Origin: Trujillonella endophytica
GTDB lineage: Bacteria > Actinomycetota > Actinomycetes > Mycobacteriales > Geodermatophilaceae
NCBI RefSeq assembly: GCF_019799905.1
Contig: NZ_JABGCI010000009.1
Span: 122,170-186,169, forward strand
Direction of reading: 5' to 3'
DNA length: 64,000 nt
The notes beneath the pieces were generated by a model. That model did not search any database and was not told the DNA's origin. It saw only the letters and a list, made by a program, of their open reading frames with translations. Positions within the stretch are counted from its first letter, which is position 1; every line of letters starts with the position of its first letter. Below are positions 35,761 to 43,241 of the stretch, piece after piece. The position numbers and the translations under genes were made by a program.

Positions 35761-36291
35761 GTGGAGCTGTGGGCGCAGATCATCATCCCGGCGCTGACGG
35801 CCATCGGGGGCTGGATCGGCGGTGCCTGGCGGCTCCGGAGCGAACGCAAGCAGAAAAAGACCGAGCTTGACCAGAAGGACACCGAGCTGGCCCAGGCTCG
35901 CCGGGATGCCGCCGATGCAAGGGAGCAGTGGCAGGAGGAGGCCGACCGCAAGCAGCTCGACCGGGCCGCCGCGCTGTGCCGAGGTGACGAGAAAGAGGCA
36001 GCACAGGGTCAGGCGATCCTGCTGGGGATGGTCGCCATGGGGAACCCCAACCCTCGGGTGAGGGAGCTGCTCGACCGGATGACGCAGCTAGAACTAGGCG
36101 CTACCGTTGCTCAGATCGAGGCAGCCGAGGAGGCTGGCGAAGAGCCCGAGATCGTCGAAGAGGTCGTAGTCTCCGACGTCATTGGTGCAACGGACGAGGT
36201 CACGTACGAACTGGTTCGTCGGGAGGAGGCAGGTGAGGATGGCGACGAAGCGCAGGATCAAGGTGACGCGCCGGCAGGTGGACGCCGCTAA
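35761..36291 (+). CDS. Hypothetical membrane-anchored coiled-coil protein
   Basis: Unrecognised protein of 176 residues. An N-terminal hydrophobic segment (AQIIIPALTAIGGWIGGAW, residues ~5-23) probably anchors it in the membrane, with a charged coiled coil at residues ~25-75 (ERKQKKTELDQKDTELAQARR). The C-terminal third is acidic. Its small size and place after the relaxase resemble mobile-element accessory proteins, but no function can be given. Start GTG 35761. The next gene overlaps its end. Confidence 0.6.
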   Translation: MELWAQIIIPALTAIGGWIGGAWRLRSERKQKKTELDQKDTELAQARRDAADAREQWQEEADRKQLDRAAALCRGDEKEAAQGQAILLGMVAMGNPNPRVRELLDRMTQLELGATVAQIEAAEEAGEEPEIVEEVVVSDVIGATDEVTYELVRREEAGEDGDEAQDQGDAPAGGRR

Positions 36292-36403
36292 GAGCACGCT
36301 TGAAGCCGACCGCCTCCTCGGCCGTGAGAGCAACCACACCGTCGTGCTGATCGCCAACGCCAAGCCTGTAGCCGTCCAGACGGTTCCACAGCCAAGCCGA
36401 TAA
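36239..36403 (+). CDS. Small basic hypothetical protein
   Basis: A 54-residue protein, basic at the N-terminus (MATKRRIKVTRRQVDAAKS), overlapping the 3' end of the membrane-anchored gene in another frame. GGGAGGAGGCAGGTGAGG before the ATG is a good ribosome site, and the codon pattern fits coding use. The family is not recognised. A hairpin terminator follows at 36,420. Confidence 0.5.
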   Translation: MATKRRIKVTRRQVDAAKSTLEADRLLGRESNHTVVLIANAKPVAVQTVPQPSR

Positions 36404-36419
36404 GCGTCAAGGTGACACG

Positions 36420-36435
36420 GCCCGCTCCAGCGGGC
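36420..36435 (+). terminator. Short GC hairpin after the small basic gene
   Basis: GCCCGC, loop TCCA, GCGGGC. A six-pair stem 16 bases after the stop of the 54-residue gene. Confidence 0.5.
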
Positions 36436-36570
36436 GAATCATCCCAGTTGGGCATCTTGACCGCCAACTAGAGGGACGGGCCTGCGCCCGCTTCCGAAAT
36501 GCCCGCCTCGTGATGCCTCGGCCTCGGGTGGTAACCCTCGTCGGGGCCTTTCCATTACCTCAACAGCGCG

Positions 36571-36597
36571 TGTCCCTAGATGGGCCGCTTAAGGACA
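36571..36597 (-). repeat. Hairpin cassette repeat R1
   Basis: First copy of the island's ~27-bp palindrome, in reverse orientation. On the minus strand it reads TGTCCTTAAG, loop CGGCCCA, TCTAGGGACA. It lies 25 bases beyond the stop of the leftward gene ending at 36,623. Confidence 0.85.
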
Positions 36598-36622
36598 CTG
36601 GGGAGGGCCCGGGACCTGCGCT

Positions 36623-36946
36623 CTAGCAGTGCTCGTGAACTACGAGTAGGTGCTCGAAGGCATCGTTCTTGAACTCCGACCCGACGAAGTCGGAGTGAGG
36701 GTCCTTGGCCATCGACTCCTGCGCCGTCGCCCAAAAGGCTTGTCGCTCGTGGGCCGGCACCTCGGTGACGTCCCCGAGGTAGTCGTGAAGTACCCGTACG
36801 GCTGGGTCCAGCAGGAGCTTCCGGAGCCGCTTCTCGTCGACGTTGTCCCTGCCGCGCCGACGCCAGAGGACCCCGGCGGTGTCCGTGAACTCCGCGACCG
36901 AGGCGAGATTCAAGATGGGGTCCGGCGGTCCTCCTGTTGCATGCAT
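36623..36946 (-). CDS. Hypothetical protein
   Basis: A 107-residue protein without a recognised family. LRKLLLDPAVRVLHDYLGDVTEVPAHERQAFWATAQ is helical and AHERQAFW suggests a soluble alpha-helical fold. The product ends in a histidine/acid-rich HLLVVHEHC. ATG 36946 was chosen as the first in-frame methionine before the region of good composition; the open frame runs ~55 codons further. Repeat R1 follows its stop and repeat R2 lies upstream, so it is flanked like a cassette. Confidence 0.45.
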   Translation of the reverse strand: MHATGGPPDPILNLASVAEFTDTAGVLWRRRGRDNVDEKRLRKLLLDPAVRVLHDYLGDVTEVPAHERQAFWATAQESMAKDPHSDFVGSEFKNDAFEHLLVVHEHC

Positions 36947-37077
36947 CGCGGGACATGCAAGGGACTCGGCGAACGACGGGCTTCGTGAAACGCGTCGGCC
37001 AGGACCCATGTGCACACCGTAAGCCCGGCTATGAATCAGGAGGGCCGACTCCCCGTAGCCGCTTCCGCACGGGGTGA

Positions 37078-37106
37078 GCTGACCCACAGGAGAGCCGCTA
37101 AGGGAC
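37078..37106 (-). repeat. Hairpin cassette repeat R2 (degenerate)
   Basis: Only the GCCGCTAAGGGAC half (37094-37106) matches well; the other stem is mutated. Same orientation as R1. It lies between the leftward gene starting at 36,946 and the rightward PIN-like gene. Confidence 0.5.
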
Positions 37107-37144
37107 GGTCGACGCTTCACTCGCGGTGGCTCAACGAAACCTAG

Positions 37145-38359
37145 GTGAGGGTGTCAGTAGGCCGACTTAGCCTCGGCTCTGTGCCCCTCGGTGATCTTCA
37201 CACCAGCCGCCCATCGGTCTACTTGGACCAGTGGGTGTGGGTTCGGCTGGCCAGCGTCGTGCAGGGCAAGCCTCGGGCGCCCGGGGACTCAACGGTGCTC
37301 GACGTCCTGCTGGAAGCTGCCGCTGCGGGTGTCGCCTTCCCGCTCTCGCGGACGCACTACATCGAGACGTCGAGCATCAGGAAGCCCAAGCAGCGTCAAG
37401 ACCTTGCCCGAGTCATGGCGTCCATCTCGTTCTTCCGCACCCTGCGCGGCGGCCAGGTACTCATTCGCCATCAGATGCTGAACGCCATGCACGAGACCTT
37501 CGGTCGGCCTGCCTTCCGGCCTACCGCGCCGGAGGCCCTTGGTCTTGGAGTGAGCTGGGCCTTTACCGGTCGGCAGGGCTTCATGCGGGTCATGGACAAA
37601 GCCACCGGTCTGGAGACCACCGAAGCATCCCTGCCTGGGGTCGGCAAGCTGCGCCGGGAGATGTCTCAGTTGGCGGAGACGATGCTCATTGCTGGGCCCG
37701 CCGATGACGAGGTCGAGGCCTTGCGAGCCAACGGCTACCGGCCCGAGGCCACCGAGGAGGGTCATGCGAGCCGACTCGCCTGGGAGAAGCTTCTGGTCGG
37801 CATGCTGCGAGACGACCCGGTGCACGCTGAAGAACTACGTGTCCGCGTGACCGCTCGTGAGCTGTGCCACGAGTACTTGGACCTGTTCAACGAATTGCTG
37901 GCGGAGTATCGGCTCGATCTCGAACGTGCCTTGGGTTCTGACTCTGAGCGGCCAGGCTCAGGTAGGCCGAAGCTGATGGCCTTCTCAGACCGCATACCCT
38001 CGATGCGATTGGCCGTGGACATGAAGACTGCTCTCTTCCGTAACGGGGCAAGGGTCTGGCAGCCCAACGACCTCCATGACATCGACGCCCTAAGTCAGGC
38101 CATTCCGTACTGCCAGGCGGTCGTGACCGATAAGGATGCTGCGGACCGAGTCAGGCGGACCGGCGGCGATCAGCGACACGGGACGGCCGTCCTGAGCAAG
38201 CTCGATCAACTAGTCGAACTTCTGCCGGACCTCGTGGCCCGAGCCCAAGCCCTTGGCGGGGACCCCACCGGCTGGGACGCCGCCGGCCCTGGCGAGGGGT
38301 TCAAGGCCACACTCCCTGACGGCACTTGGCCGTCACTCACCGTCGCGAGCCCCTCCTGA
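37145..38359 (+). CDS. PIN-like domain protein
   Basis: A 404-residue protein unlike any named family I can recall, but with PIN-nuclease-like features. An early VYLDQWVWVRLA holds the first aspartate (residues ~27-38). Near the end come LMAFSDRIPSMRLAVDMKTAL, then NDLHDIDALSQAIPYCQAVVTDKDAADRV, the typical D-x-x-x and TDKD pattern of PIN toxins. Between them is a long helical insert. PIN proteins usually cut RNA. GTG 37145 or GTG 37181 may be the start. It is followed 29 bases later by a TIGR02391-like gene, and the pair shares one repeat-bounded unit, which suggests a defence or toxin role. That role is inference. Confidence 0.6.
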   Translation: MRVSVGRLSLGSVPLGDLHTSRPSVYLDQWVWVRLASVVQGKPRAPGDSTVLDVLLEAAAAGVAFPLSRTHYIETSSIRKPKQRQDLARVMASISFFRTLRGGQVLIRHQMLNAMHETFGRPAFRPTAPEALGLGVSWAFTGRQGFMRVMDKATGLETTEASLPGVGKLRREMSQLAETMLIAGPADDEVEALRANGYRPEATEEGHASRLAWEKLLVGMLRDDPVHAEELRVRVTARELCHEYLDLFNELLAEYRLDLERALGSDSERPGSGRPKLMAFSDRIPSMRLAVDMKTALFRNGARVWQPNDLHDIDALSQAIPYCQAVVTDKDAADRVRRTGGDQRHGTAVLSKLDQLVELLPDLVARAQALGGDPTGWDAAGPGEGFKATLPDGTWPSLTVASPS

Positions 38360-38388
38360 TGTCGTAGGCGCCACCTAGCCTCCGCCGC

Positions 38389-39222
38389 ATGGACGCCGCA
38401 CGGAACCCCGACTACTTAAAGGGCCTCGCTGAGGCAGTACAGGCGTTTCGCGATGCCCTCGAGGACTTGCTGGAGTTGCACGTCCCCTTCGGCGTCCACG
38501 TTGCCCGCGGCATTGCGCCGCCCGTGGTCCCTCGCGAAGGCGCAAGCGATGAGGAGATCGCCAAGCGGCGGTCGCGAGTCGCTCGGGCGGCAGGCCGTGC
38601 CACCGAAGCCGTTGGGCTAACCAATACCTACATCATGGTGGCTGGCGCGGGGCCAATCGATCCGATCGCCGCGTGGTCGACCATCACCGAGCCCAAGCCG
38701 CTGCTGGAGCCGGACAACGTACTGAGCGCCTGCGATTCGATCCTGGGCCGGCTCGACACCAAAATCCGCCGCGCGGAGGCAGAGGCACCGCCGACCATCG
38801 GCGCGGCGTCGATGCACCCGTTGATATGGGGAGCCGCCCGACCTCTGTGGGTCGATGGGCACTTCCGCCAGGCCATCTCCGCGGCCGCCGAGTCGCTCAT
38901 CGCTCAAGTTAAGGCGCGGGCTGGGCGCTACGACGTAGCCGATACACCACTATGGCAGCAGACCTTCTCGGAGAAGGCACCCGAGCCCGGCAAGGCTCGG
39001 CTGCGCTGGCCCGGTGATCCAACAGCGAATCAGGACGTCAAGAACATGAATGACGGCTTGCGCTTTTTCGCGCCAGGCGTGCAGATGCTCATTCGCAATC
39101 CGGCGACCCACTCGATCGACGAGATGGCCGAGCAGGAGGCTCTCGAGCGGCTCGCCGTCCTGAGTTTGCTGGCGAGGTGGGTCGAGCAGTGCGTGGTGGA
39201 GGGGGTTTCGTCGACGGCATAG
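38389..39222 (+). CDS. TIGR02391-like (Ymh family) protein
   Basis: A 277-residue protein whose C-terminal half matches the TIGR02391/Ymh pattern: MHPLIWGAARPLWVDGHFRQAISAAAESL, then TFSEKAPEPGKARLRW, and a late FAPGVQMLIRNPATHSIDEM, in which the RNPxxH motif is the family hallmark. Proteins of this group are frequent in mobile elements and have been linked to abortive-infection-like systems, though biochemistry is lacking. The N-terminal half (residues 1-130) is helical and unplaced. It follows the PIN-like gene closely, so the two may act together. Confidence 0.72.
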   Translation: MDAARNPDYLKGLAEAVQAFRDALEDLLELHVPFGVHVARGIAPPVVPREGASDEEIAKRRSRVARAAGRATEAVGLTNTYIMVAGAGPIDPIAAWSTITEPKPLLEPDNVLSACDSILGRLDTKIRRAEAEAPPTIGAASMHPLIWGAARPLWVDGHFRQAISAAAESLIAQVKARAGRYDVADTPLWQQTFSEKAPEPGKARLRWPGDPTANQDVKNMNDGLRFFAPGVQMLIRNPATHSIDEMAEQEALERLAVLSLLARWVEQCVVEGVSSTA

Positions 39223-39367
39223 ACCGCTGATCGCTCGGCCCCGAAGCAACAAGATGCTCTTTGCCAACGACGTCGACCGGGTTCGCCTCGAGCGGCGCGC
39301 CTTCGCCGGCGAGGTGCCATGCCTCGGCTTCATCGAAGTCGAGCACGCAGCGATCGAGTCAAAGGGC

Positions 39368-39391
39368 AGTCCCGCCAGTTGGCGGGGGACT
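39368..39391 (+). terminator. Hairpin after the TIGR02391-like gene
   Basis: AGTCCCGCC and GGCGGGGGACT pair with one bulge around AGTT. It ends three bases before repeat R3. Confidence 0.45.
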
Positions 39392-39393
39392 CG

Positions 39394-39418
39394 CCTGAGC
39401 GGCCCACTATGAGACACC
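39394..39418 (+). repeat. Hairpin cassette repeat R3
   Basis: CCTGAG, loop CGGCCCA, CTATGAGACACC. Forward orientation. It separates the TIGR02391-like gene from the next small gene. Confidence 0.85.
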
Positions 39419-39476
39419 GGGTGACCACGTCCGGTTCAGTCGCTGGCTGTGAGCTCGGCTCGGGCAGGATGACCGG

Positions 39477-39947
39477 GTGACAGATCCCGCGCCGCGAAAC
39501 CCGAGCGACGAGGTCGGGCCCCTTCTGCTCAGGCTTGAGGATCAACTCCGCATGGCGACCCAAGGAGTCGCCACCCTTGAGCGGGAGCAGTGGCACGACG
39601 CCGAGCATGATGCGACGTGGCACCTCGTTCCGCTCAATCCCAAGTCACTCCAGGTGACGTGGATGGAGTGGGGCGACGGGCTGATCCTCCACGCCGCAAG
39701 AGAGAACCCGCGGTGGGAACTCGATCGCACAGCTCAAGATGTGCAGTTCATCGAGGACGTGGCGCTCGCCGTCATCGCCGGACGCGTGACCGAGACCGTC
39801 GCGCCGGCACGCTCGCGAGTCGACATCACCCTGGCCGACGGGCAAGTCGTCCATCAGACCGGGCTCGTGGGCTGCCTGCTCCCATTCTTGCCCCTCCCGG
39901 GATGGCGACGCTGGGGCCAGGTCACGCACTACGAGCCGTACGCCTGA
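39477..39947 (+). CDS. Hypothetical protein
   Basis: A 156-residue soluble protein without a recognised family. Tryptophan-rich WMEWGDGLILHAARENPRWELDR and a C-terminal LLPFLPLPGWRRWGQVTHYEPYA give it a beta-rich look. GTG 39477 was taken as start. Repeat R3 lies 58 bases before it and R4 34 bases after, so it forms a single-gene cassette. Confidence 0.5.
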   Translation: MTDPAPRNPSDEVGPLLLRLEDQLRMATQGVATLEREQWHDAEHDATWHLVPLNPKSLQVTWMEWGDGLILHAARENPRWELDRTAQDVQFIEDVALAVIAGRVTETVAPARSRVDITLADGQVVHQTGLVGCLLPFLPLPGWRRWGQVTHYEPYA

Positions 39948-39980
39948 TCATCTCTCGCCGGGGCGGGCCTGGCTCCTAGG

Positions 39981-40009
39981 ATGTCTCTAAGCGGCCCACT
40001 TAGGGCGAC
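39981..40009 (+). repeat. Hairpin cassette repeat R4
   Basis: ATGTCTCTAAG, loop CGGCCCA, CTTAGGGCGAC; close to the consensus, with only a few stem changes. Confidence 0.88.
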
Positions 40010-40027
40010 TCGCGCGAGGACGCATCA

Positions 40028-40062
40028 CAACGCCCCGGCTAGCTGAGCTGACCGGGGCGTTG
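40028..40062. terminator. Perfect 11-bp hairpin
   Basis: CAACGCCCCGG (40028-40038) and CCGGGGCGTTG (40052-40062) pair exactly around 13 bases. Next to the tRNA-like fragments, it is placed as their terminator on the minus strand. Confidence 0.6.
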
Positions 40063-40122
40063 CCGCTCTACCTGGTTGAGCTACGGCCCCAGCAGGTGGC
40101 GCCGACGGGATTTGAACCCGCA
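40063..40122 (-). pseudogene. tRNA-like fragments in permuted order
   Basis: On the minus strand a T-arm with the 3' acceptor strand (GCGGG TTCAAAT CCCGT, then CGGCGCC and A) comes first. After CCTGCT a 5' half follows: GGGGCCG, TA, GCTC, D-loop, GAGC. The two acceptor strands match in six of seven pairs. No anticodon arm is found between them in normal order. It is either the remains of two tRNA genes or a permuted tRNA gene. The only cassette-length unit (R4-R5) without a protein gene holds it. Confidence 0.45.
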
Positions 40123-40218
40123 ACACTGCGGATCCAGTTGGCCGACTCCGCGGACGTCCTCAAGGCAAGCGAGTCTGCACGCCCTTGCGAGCCCGATCAA
40201 CGACGTTTCCCACTTTCG

Positions 40219-40243
40219 GTCGCTAAGCGGCCCACTAAGGGAC
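40219..40243 (+). repeat. Hairpin cassette repeat R5
   Basis: GTCGCTAAG, loop CGGCCCA, CTAAGGGAC. It lies 19 bases beyond the stop of the leftward gene ending at 40,262. Confidence 0.88.
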
Positions 40244-40261
40244 TGGGCGCCAGTGGCCGGG

Positions 40262-40714
40262 TCAGTGGGGATTGAGGTCTGCCGCCTCAAGTTTGCCTTC
40301 GACGAGACGCCTGATCTCTTGAGCGAATCGCCGTAGCGCCTCGTATGACGTAGTGAGCTCCAGTCGAACCTCGCCGAGGGGCGCCCCGTGTTCGACATCG
40401 GCGTGGTCGGGTGGCGTTGCTAGATGCACGAGCATGCCGACGCGCCCTCGATATCCGACAGCGCGGACGGTGAGTCCGACGTGCTCCTCGGTCCTGCCGT
40501 CGTCGTTCTGGTACCCGCCTGAGATCTGGAATCGCTCATCGCCGAGGGGATAGGTGAGTAGCCGGTCGGCGAACTGCAGCAGGTCACCGTCGCTGAACCA
40601 AGCGCGGGAGTGTCCCGCGAAGCCACCAAAGCGCACGTGGACCGTAAGGACGCCTGTCTCATCGTCGTCGCGGTACTCGTACCGCAAAGCGAGGCCTTCG
40701 GTCTCGAGTTCCAC
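40262..40714 (-). CDS. WapI/DUF6228-like immunity protein
   Basis: A 150-residue soluble protein. LRYEYRDDDETGVLTVHVRFGGFAGHSRAWFSDGDLLQFADRLLTYPLGDERFQISGGY resembles the WapI-family (DUF6228-like) immunity proteins of contact-dependent or polymorphic toxin systems. The C-terminal LELTTSYEALRRFAQEIRRLVEG fits the same fold. An orphan immunity gene as a mobile cargo would protect a host against neighbours' toxins. The match is by eye only. Flanked by R5 and R6. Confidence 0.55.
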   Translation of the reverse strand: MELETEGLALRYEYRDDDETGVLTVHVRFGGFAGHSRAWFSDGDLLQFADRLLTYPLGDERFQISGGYQNDDGRTEEHVGLTVRAVGYRGRVGMLVHLATPPDHADVEHGAPLGEVRLELTTSYEALRRFAQEIRRLVEGKLEAADLNPH

Positions 40715-40827
40715 GGCAAGGGACGCTAGCCGCCGACCCGAGCTGGGTCCCGCACGCCGCCCTCGGCCTGTCTGGCTGCCATCGCAATCAACTGCTGTAG
40801 CGGCCTGGGGCGCGCAGGTCCCCGGGC

Positions 40828-40855
40828 GTCCTTAACGCGGCCCACTACGGGACAC
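40828..40855 (+). repeat. Hairpin cassette repeat R6
   Basis: GTCCTTAACG, loop CGGCCCA, CTACGGGACAC. Between two genes of opposite direction. Confidence 0.88.
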
Positions 40856-40892
40856 CCACGCTCTTCGACCGCAGGTCGGGGACGATCAGTTC

Positions 40893-41138
40893 GTGCATCG
40901 AGCCGTCGTCGAGGTCTTGCCCAACGAGCGGGACCGGTGGGTGGCCGTCATCGACGCGCCCCGCGGGCCCTTCTCAACCGAGGCCCCGACGCCCGAGCAA
41001 GTGGAGCACGAGGTCCGAGAGTCCGTCGCCAGCGCCCTCGGGTGGGCGGAGGTTCAACTCGACTTCGTAGACGACCTGGGCGACTCTTGGTCCCCCGAGC
41101 AGTCAGCGGCGCAGGCGTCTCGACTGCTTGCTCCGTAG
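40893..41138 (+). CDS. HicB-like small protein
   Basis: An 81-residue protein of the HicB-like shape: RAVVEVLPNERDRWVAVIDAPRGPFSTEAPTPEQVEHEVRESVASALG, a beta-rich partial RNase H fold followed by a helix. HicB proteins neutralise HicA toxins, but no HicA is found next to it. GTG 40893 lies 38 bases after R6. Its TAG stop is inside R7, so the repeat supplies the end of the gene. Confidence 0.6.
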   Translation: MHRAVVEVLPNERDRWVAVIDAPRGPFSTEAPTPEQVEHEVRESVASALGWAEVQLDFVDDLGDSWSPEQSAAQASRLLAP

Positions 41139-41158
41139 CGGCCCACTCTGGGACACCC
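41131..41158 (+). repeat. Hairpin cassette repeat R7, contains a stop codon
   Basis: CTCCGTAG, loop CGGCCCA, CTCTGGGACACCC. The TAG at 41136-41138 ends the HicB-like gene. Confidence 0.85.
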
Positions 41159-41577
41159 AGCAGGGTCCCCCGGGCTTCCAAGACCACCATCCTGGAGCCT
41201 CTCCCGTTGGTAGACCAACAGTCATCGCCGGGCGCTTGGCCCTACGGCGCTCCCGCGCGGCGGATGGGGCGGTTTCACCCGGGGGACGATCAAGAGTAGA
41301 GGCGCACGACGCTTCTGACCCCGAGGTTTCCGCGCGCGAGCTGAAAGCAGTCGCCCTGAGCGGCCCACCAGGGGACACCACGCTGCACCGACGATGGCTT
41401 GGAGCGGTTGGAGCCTTTCCCGAGTTATCCGCGATGCACGATCCCTGCGGCTGTAAGGCAGGCGACGGCTCGGGGCTGGAAGTTGCTGCCAGCGCTGGCG
41501 CGCGGAGGCCACACCCTCCGCATCAGCGGGTTGCGCGGACGGCACAGTGTGCAGTGCCACGCCAGTCTGTGATGACT
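41159..41577. other. Stretch without a recognisable gene
   Basis: Around 420 bases that include repeat R8. Open frames in several directions lack ribosome sites and family resemblance. The R7-R8 unit appears to be an empty or decayed cassette. Confidence 0.35.
41350..41379 (+). repeat. Hairpin cassette repeat R8
   Basis: GTCGCCCTGAG, loop CGGCCCA, CCAGGGGACACC. Confidence 0.85.
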
Positions 41578-41850
41578 TCAGTCGAGGCGGTCGTCGTACT
41601 CCGGGCAGTAGTCGGCGACGGCGCCCCGGGTCAACTCCTCCGCATCTGATTCGGATATCCCGGCGCTCGTCCACACGCTGTTGACGCTCGCAATCGACGA
41701 GCCTGAAGCGATGGACGTGCATACAAGGTTGCCGAGAGCGTCGATGTCCTCCTGTGTCACTCCTGGCGGCAACACCGGCTCCGAGAAAGATGACAAAGTG
41801 CAGCCAGCAAGCGTTAGGAGAGTGGCAGCAGTCAGGGCCCAACGCTTCAT
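41578..41850 (-). CDS. Small DUF732-like lipoprotein
   Basis: A 90-residue lipoprotein. MKRWALTAATLLTLAGC is a short signal peptide with lipobox LAGC. The mature part (EDIDALGNLVCTSIASGSSIASV... ELTRGAVADYCPEYDDRLD) has two cysteines and the C-terminal YCPE typical of DUF732 domains, probably forming one disulfide. AAGGAAA before ATG 41850 is a usable ribosome site. Function unknown. It is the shortest of three related lipoproteins in the array. Confidence 0.72.
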   Translation of the reverse strand: MKRWALTAATLLTLAGCTLSSFSEPVLPPGVTQEDIDALGNLVCTSIASGSSIASVNSVWTSAGISESDAEELTRGAVADYCPEYDDRLD

Positions 41851-42017
41851 GCTTCGGTTTCCTTCATCGGTCAATGAGGTCTGGCGCCGACATGCATCGG
41901 ACCGAGGTCGTGTCGTATCAAGGCGAACTGCCATCAGTTCGCCAACTGACCCCATCCTGCGAGGCGTCGAAGGTTGAGCCCGGGGGGCCCGAAGCCGCCC
42001 TCGAGCGGAGCCGGCCT

Positions 42018-42044
42018 GGCCCTGAGCGGCCCATGATGGGACGG
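42018..42044 (+). repeat. Hairpin cassette repeat R9
   Basis: GGCCCTGAG, loop CGGCCCA, TGATGGGACGG. It lies in the ~380-base stretch between the lipoprotein and the DUF2510 gene, which otherwise shows nothing. Confidence 0.85.
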
Positions 42045-42230
42045 CTGCTGTTCGGGCGGTCGATGACGGCCACGAGCACTCGGGCGCTGGTCTAAACCAC
42101 GACTGAGGATGCCGGCCACTCGACAGGAGGAGACGCGAAGCGAGGGTCACGCCGATTGGGTACCAGGCGGTATAGCTTCTTGCGACGGCGTGGGCCCGCC
42201 AGGCCCAGGAAGACTTGAGAGGCGCACTCA

Positions 42231-42560
42231 ATGGGACTCACCCGCAAGTTGATGTCGGTCAGCACCATGGGGGCTGTCGACTTCCGCTCCGACAAGGAGC
42301 GCACCGCGGCCTACACGCAGGCAGCGAAGCGTGAAGCGAAGAAGCAGACGCAGCTGATGCGTCAGATGGCTCAGCAGCAGGCTGCCGCTGCCGCCCAGCA
42401 GCAGTACGCCCAGCCGGCACCCGCCCCGATGCCGATGCCGATGCCGATGCCGATGCCCCAGCTTCCGCCGGCAGGGTGGTACCCGGACCAGGCGGACACT
42501 TCGATGGTGCGCTGGTTCGACGGGACGCAGTGGACCGGATTTACCCAGCCCCGCACCTGA
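42231..42560 (+). CDS. DUF2510 domain protein
   Basis: A 109-residue protein. The N-terminal ~55 residues are a charged, Gln-rich helix (REAKKQTQLMRQMAQQQAAAAAQQQ), followed by a Pro-Met repeat, and then the DUF2510 motif PAGWYPDQADTSMVRWFDGTQWTGFTQP at the C-terminus. DUF2510 is a short tryptophan motif of actinobacterial membrane and exported proteins, thought to be a protein-interaction element. The Pro-Met run is encoded by five CCGATG units. No membrane segment is visible. Confidence 0.78.
   Translation: MGLTRKLMSVSTMGAVDFRSDKERTAAYTQAAKREAKKQTQLMRQMAQQQAAAAAQQQYAQPAPAPMPMPMPMPMPQLPPAGWYPDQADTSMVRWFDGTQWTGFTQPRT
42426..42455 (+). repeat. Five CCGATG hexanucleotide units
   Basis: Perfect tandem hexamers inside the DUF2510 gene, encoding alternating Pro-Met. 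Copy changes keep the reading frame and would alter linker length only. Confidence 0.85.
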
Positions 42561-42645
42561 TCGCAGTAGGCAGCCTGGTCGGGCCCCTCAGTAGAAGGCG
42601 CACTTCGCGGGTCGTTCGTCCGCGAAGCCGCGCCGCCTTCAGCGT

Positions 42646-42673
42646 GCGCCCTGAGCGGCCCACTAAGAGACAG
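42646..42673 (+). repeat. Hairpin cassette repeat R10
   Basis: GCGCCCTGAG, loop CGGCCCA, CTAAGAGACAG. It lies between the ends of two convergent genes, 20 bases from the leftward one. Confidence 0.88.
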
Positions 42674-42692
42674 CCCTGACACGGCGCGCCGG

Positions 42693-43111
42693 TCAGCAGT
42701 CGATCGGCTTCCTACTGTCCAGAGCCGACCGGTCCATGTACCGGAGGTCGTCGTAGCCAAGCAAGAGCTGCCCGTCCCGAAGGTCCTGCAGGGAGAACAG
42801 CCACCGTCCCAGTGACCGCCCACCGTCACCTTCGGCATCGACGTACAGGTCTTCGCTGGCGGGGAGGCACTCGGGGTTGCTCCCGAGGTCGAGTAGCGGG
42901 ACGCGTCGCCCCACGTCAGGGCACTGACGCCAGCGGTGCCGTCCTCAAGCTCCGCCCGCCAGACGACCGAGTCATCGTCGTCTCGAGCGACGACCAGCGA
43001 AGTGATGACTTCGCCGGGACACAACCGGAAGGCGAAGACCGGCACGCCACCAGTCAGTCCGATGCCACCCGGAGTGGACTTGAGGCCGTCCCTTATGCGA
43101 GCCGACCGCAC
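42693..43111 (-). pseudogene. Broken hypothetical gene (frameshift near 42,912)
   Basis: Two adjoining frames look like one gene. The 5' part reads ...VFAFRLCPGEVITSLVVARDDDDSVVWRAELEDGTAGVSALTWGD and is then lost. The 3' part continues in another frame as GRRVPLLDLGSNPECLPASEDLYVDAEGDGG... to a stop at 42,693. One base lost or gained near 42,912 would restore a ~135-residue protein. The family is not recognised. A sequencing error would give the same picture. Confidence 0.5.
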
Positions 43112-43140
43112 GTCGCTCTGAGCGGCCCACTACGGAGCGC
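43111..43140 (+). repeat. Hairpin cassette repeat R11
   Basis: CGTCGCTCTGAG, loop CGGCCCA, CTACGGAGCGC. The outer stem is changed on both sides: GCTC now pairs with GAGC, in place of CCCT with AGGG elsewhere. Confidence 0.85.
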
Positions 43141-43241
43141 GCGACCGGCTCTTGGCTTAGCGAGATGTGGGCCGTTCCCCACCCGTGGGCGGCCACTCGG
43201 TGTAACGTCTCGCGCCACGCATCACGCGCCGAGGAGCCGCT

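Noticed and set aside
40060..40275. A 71-codon frame reading VAPTGFEPATLRIQL
   Set aside because: This is the well-known false protein produced by translating a tRNA T-arm; the tRNA-like fragment explains it.
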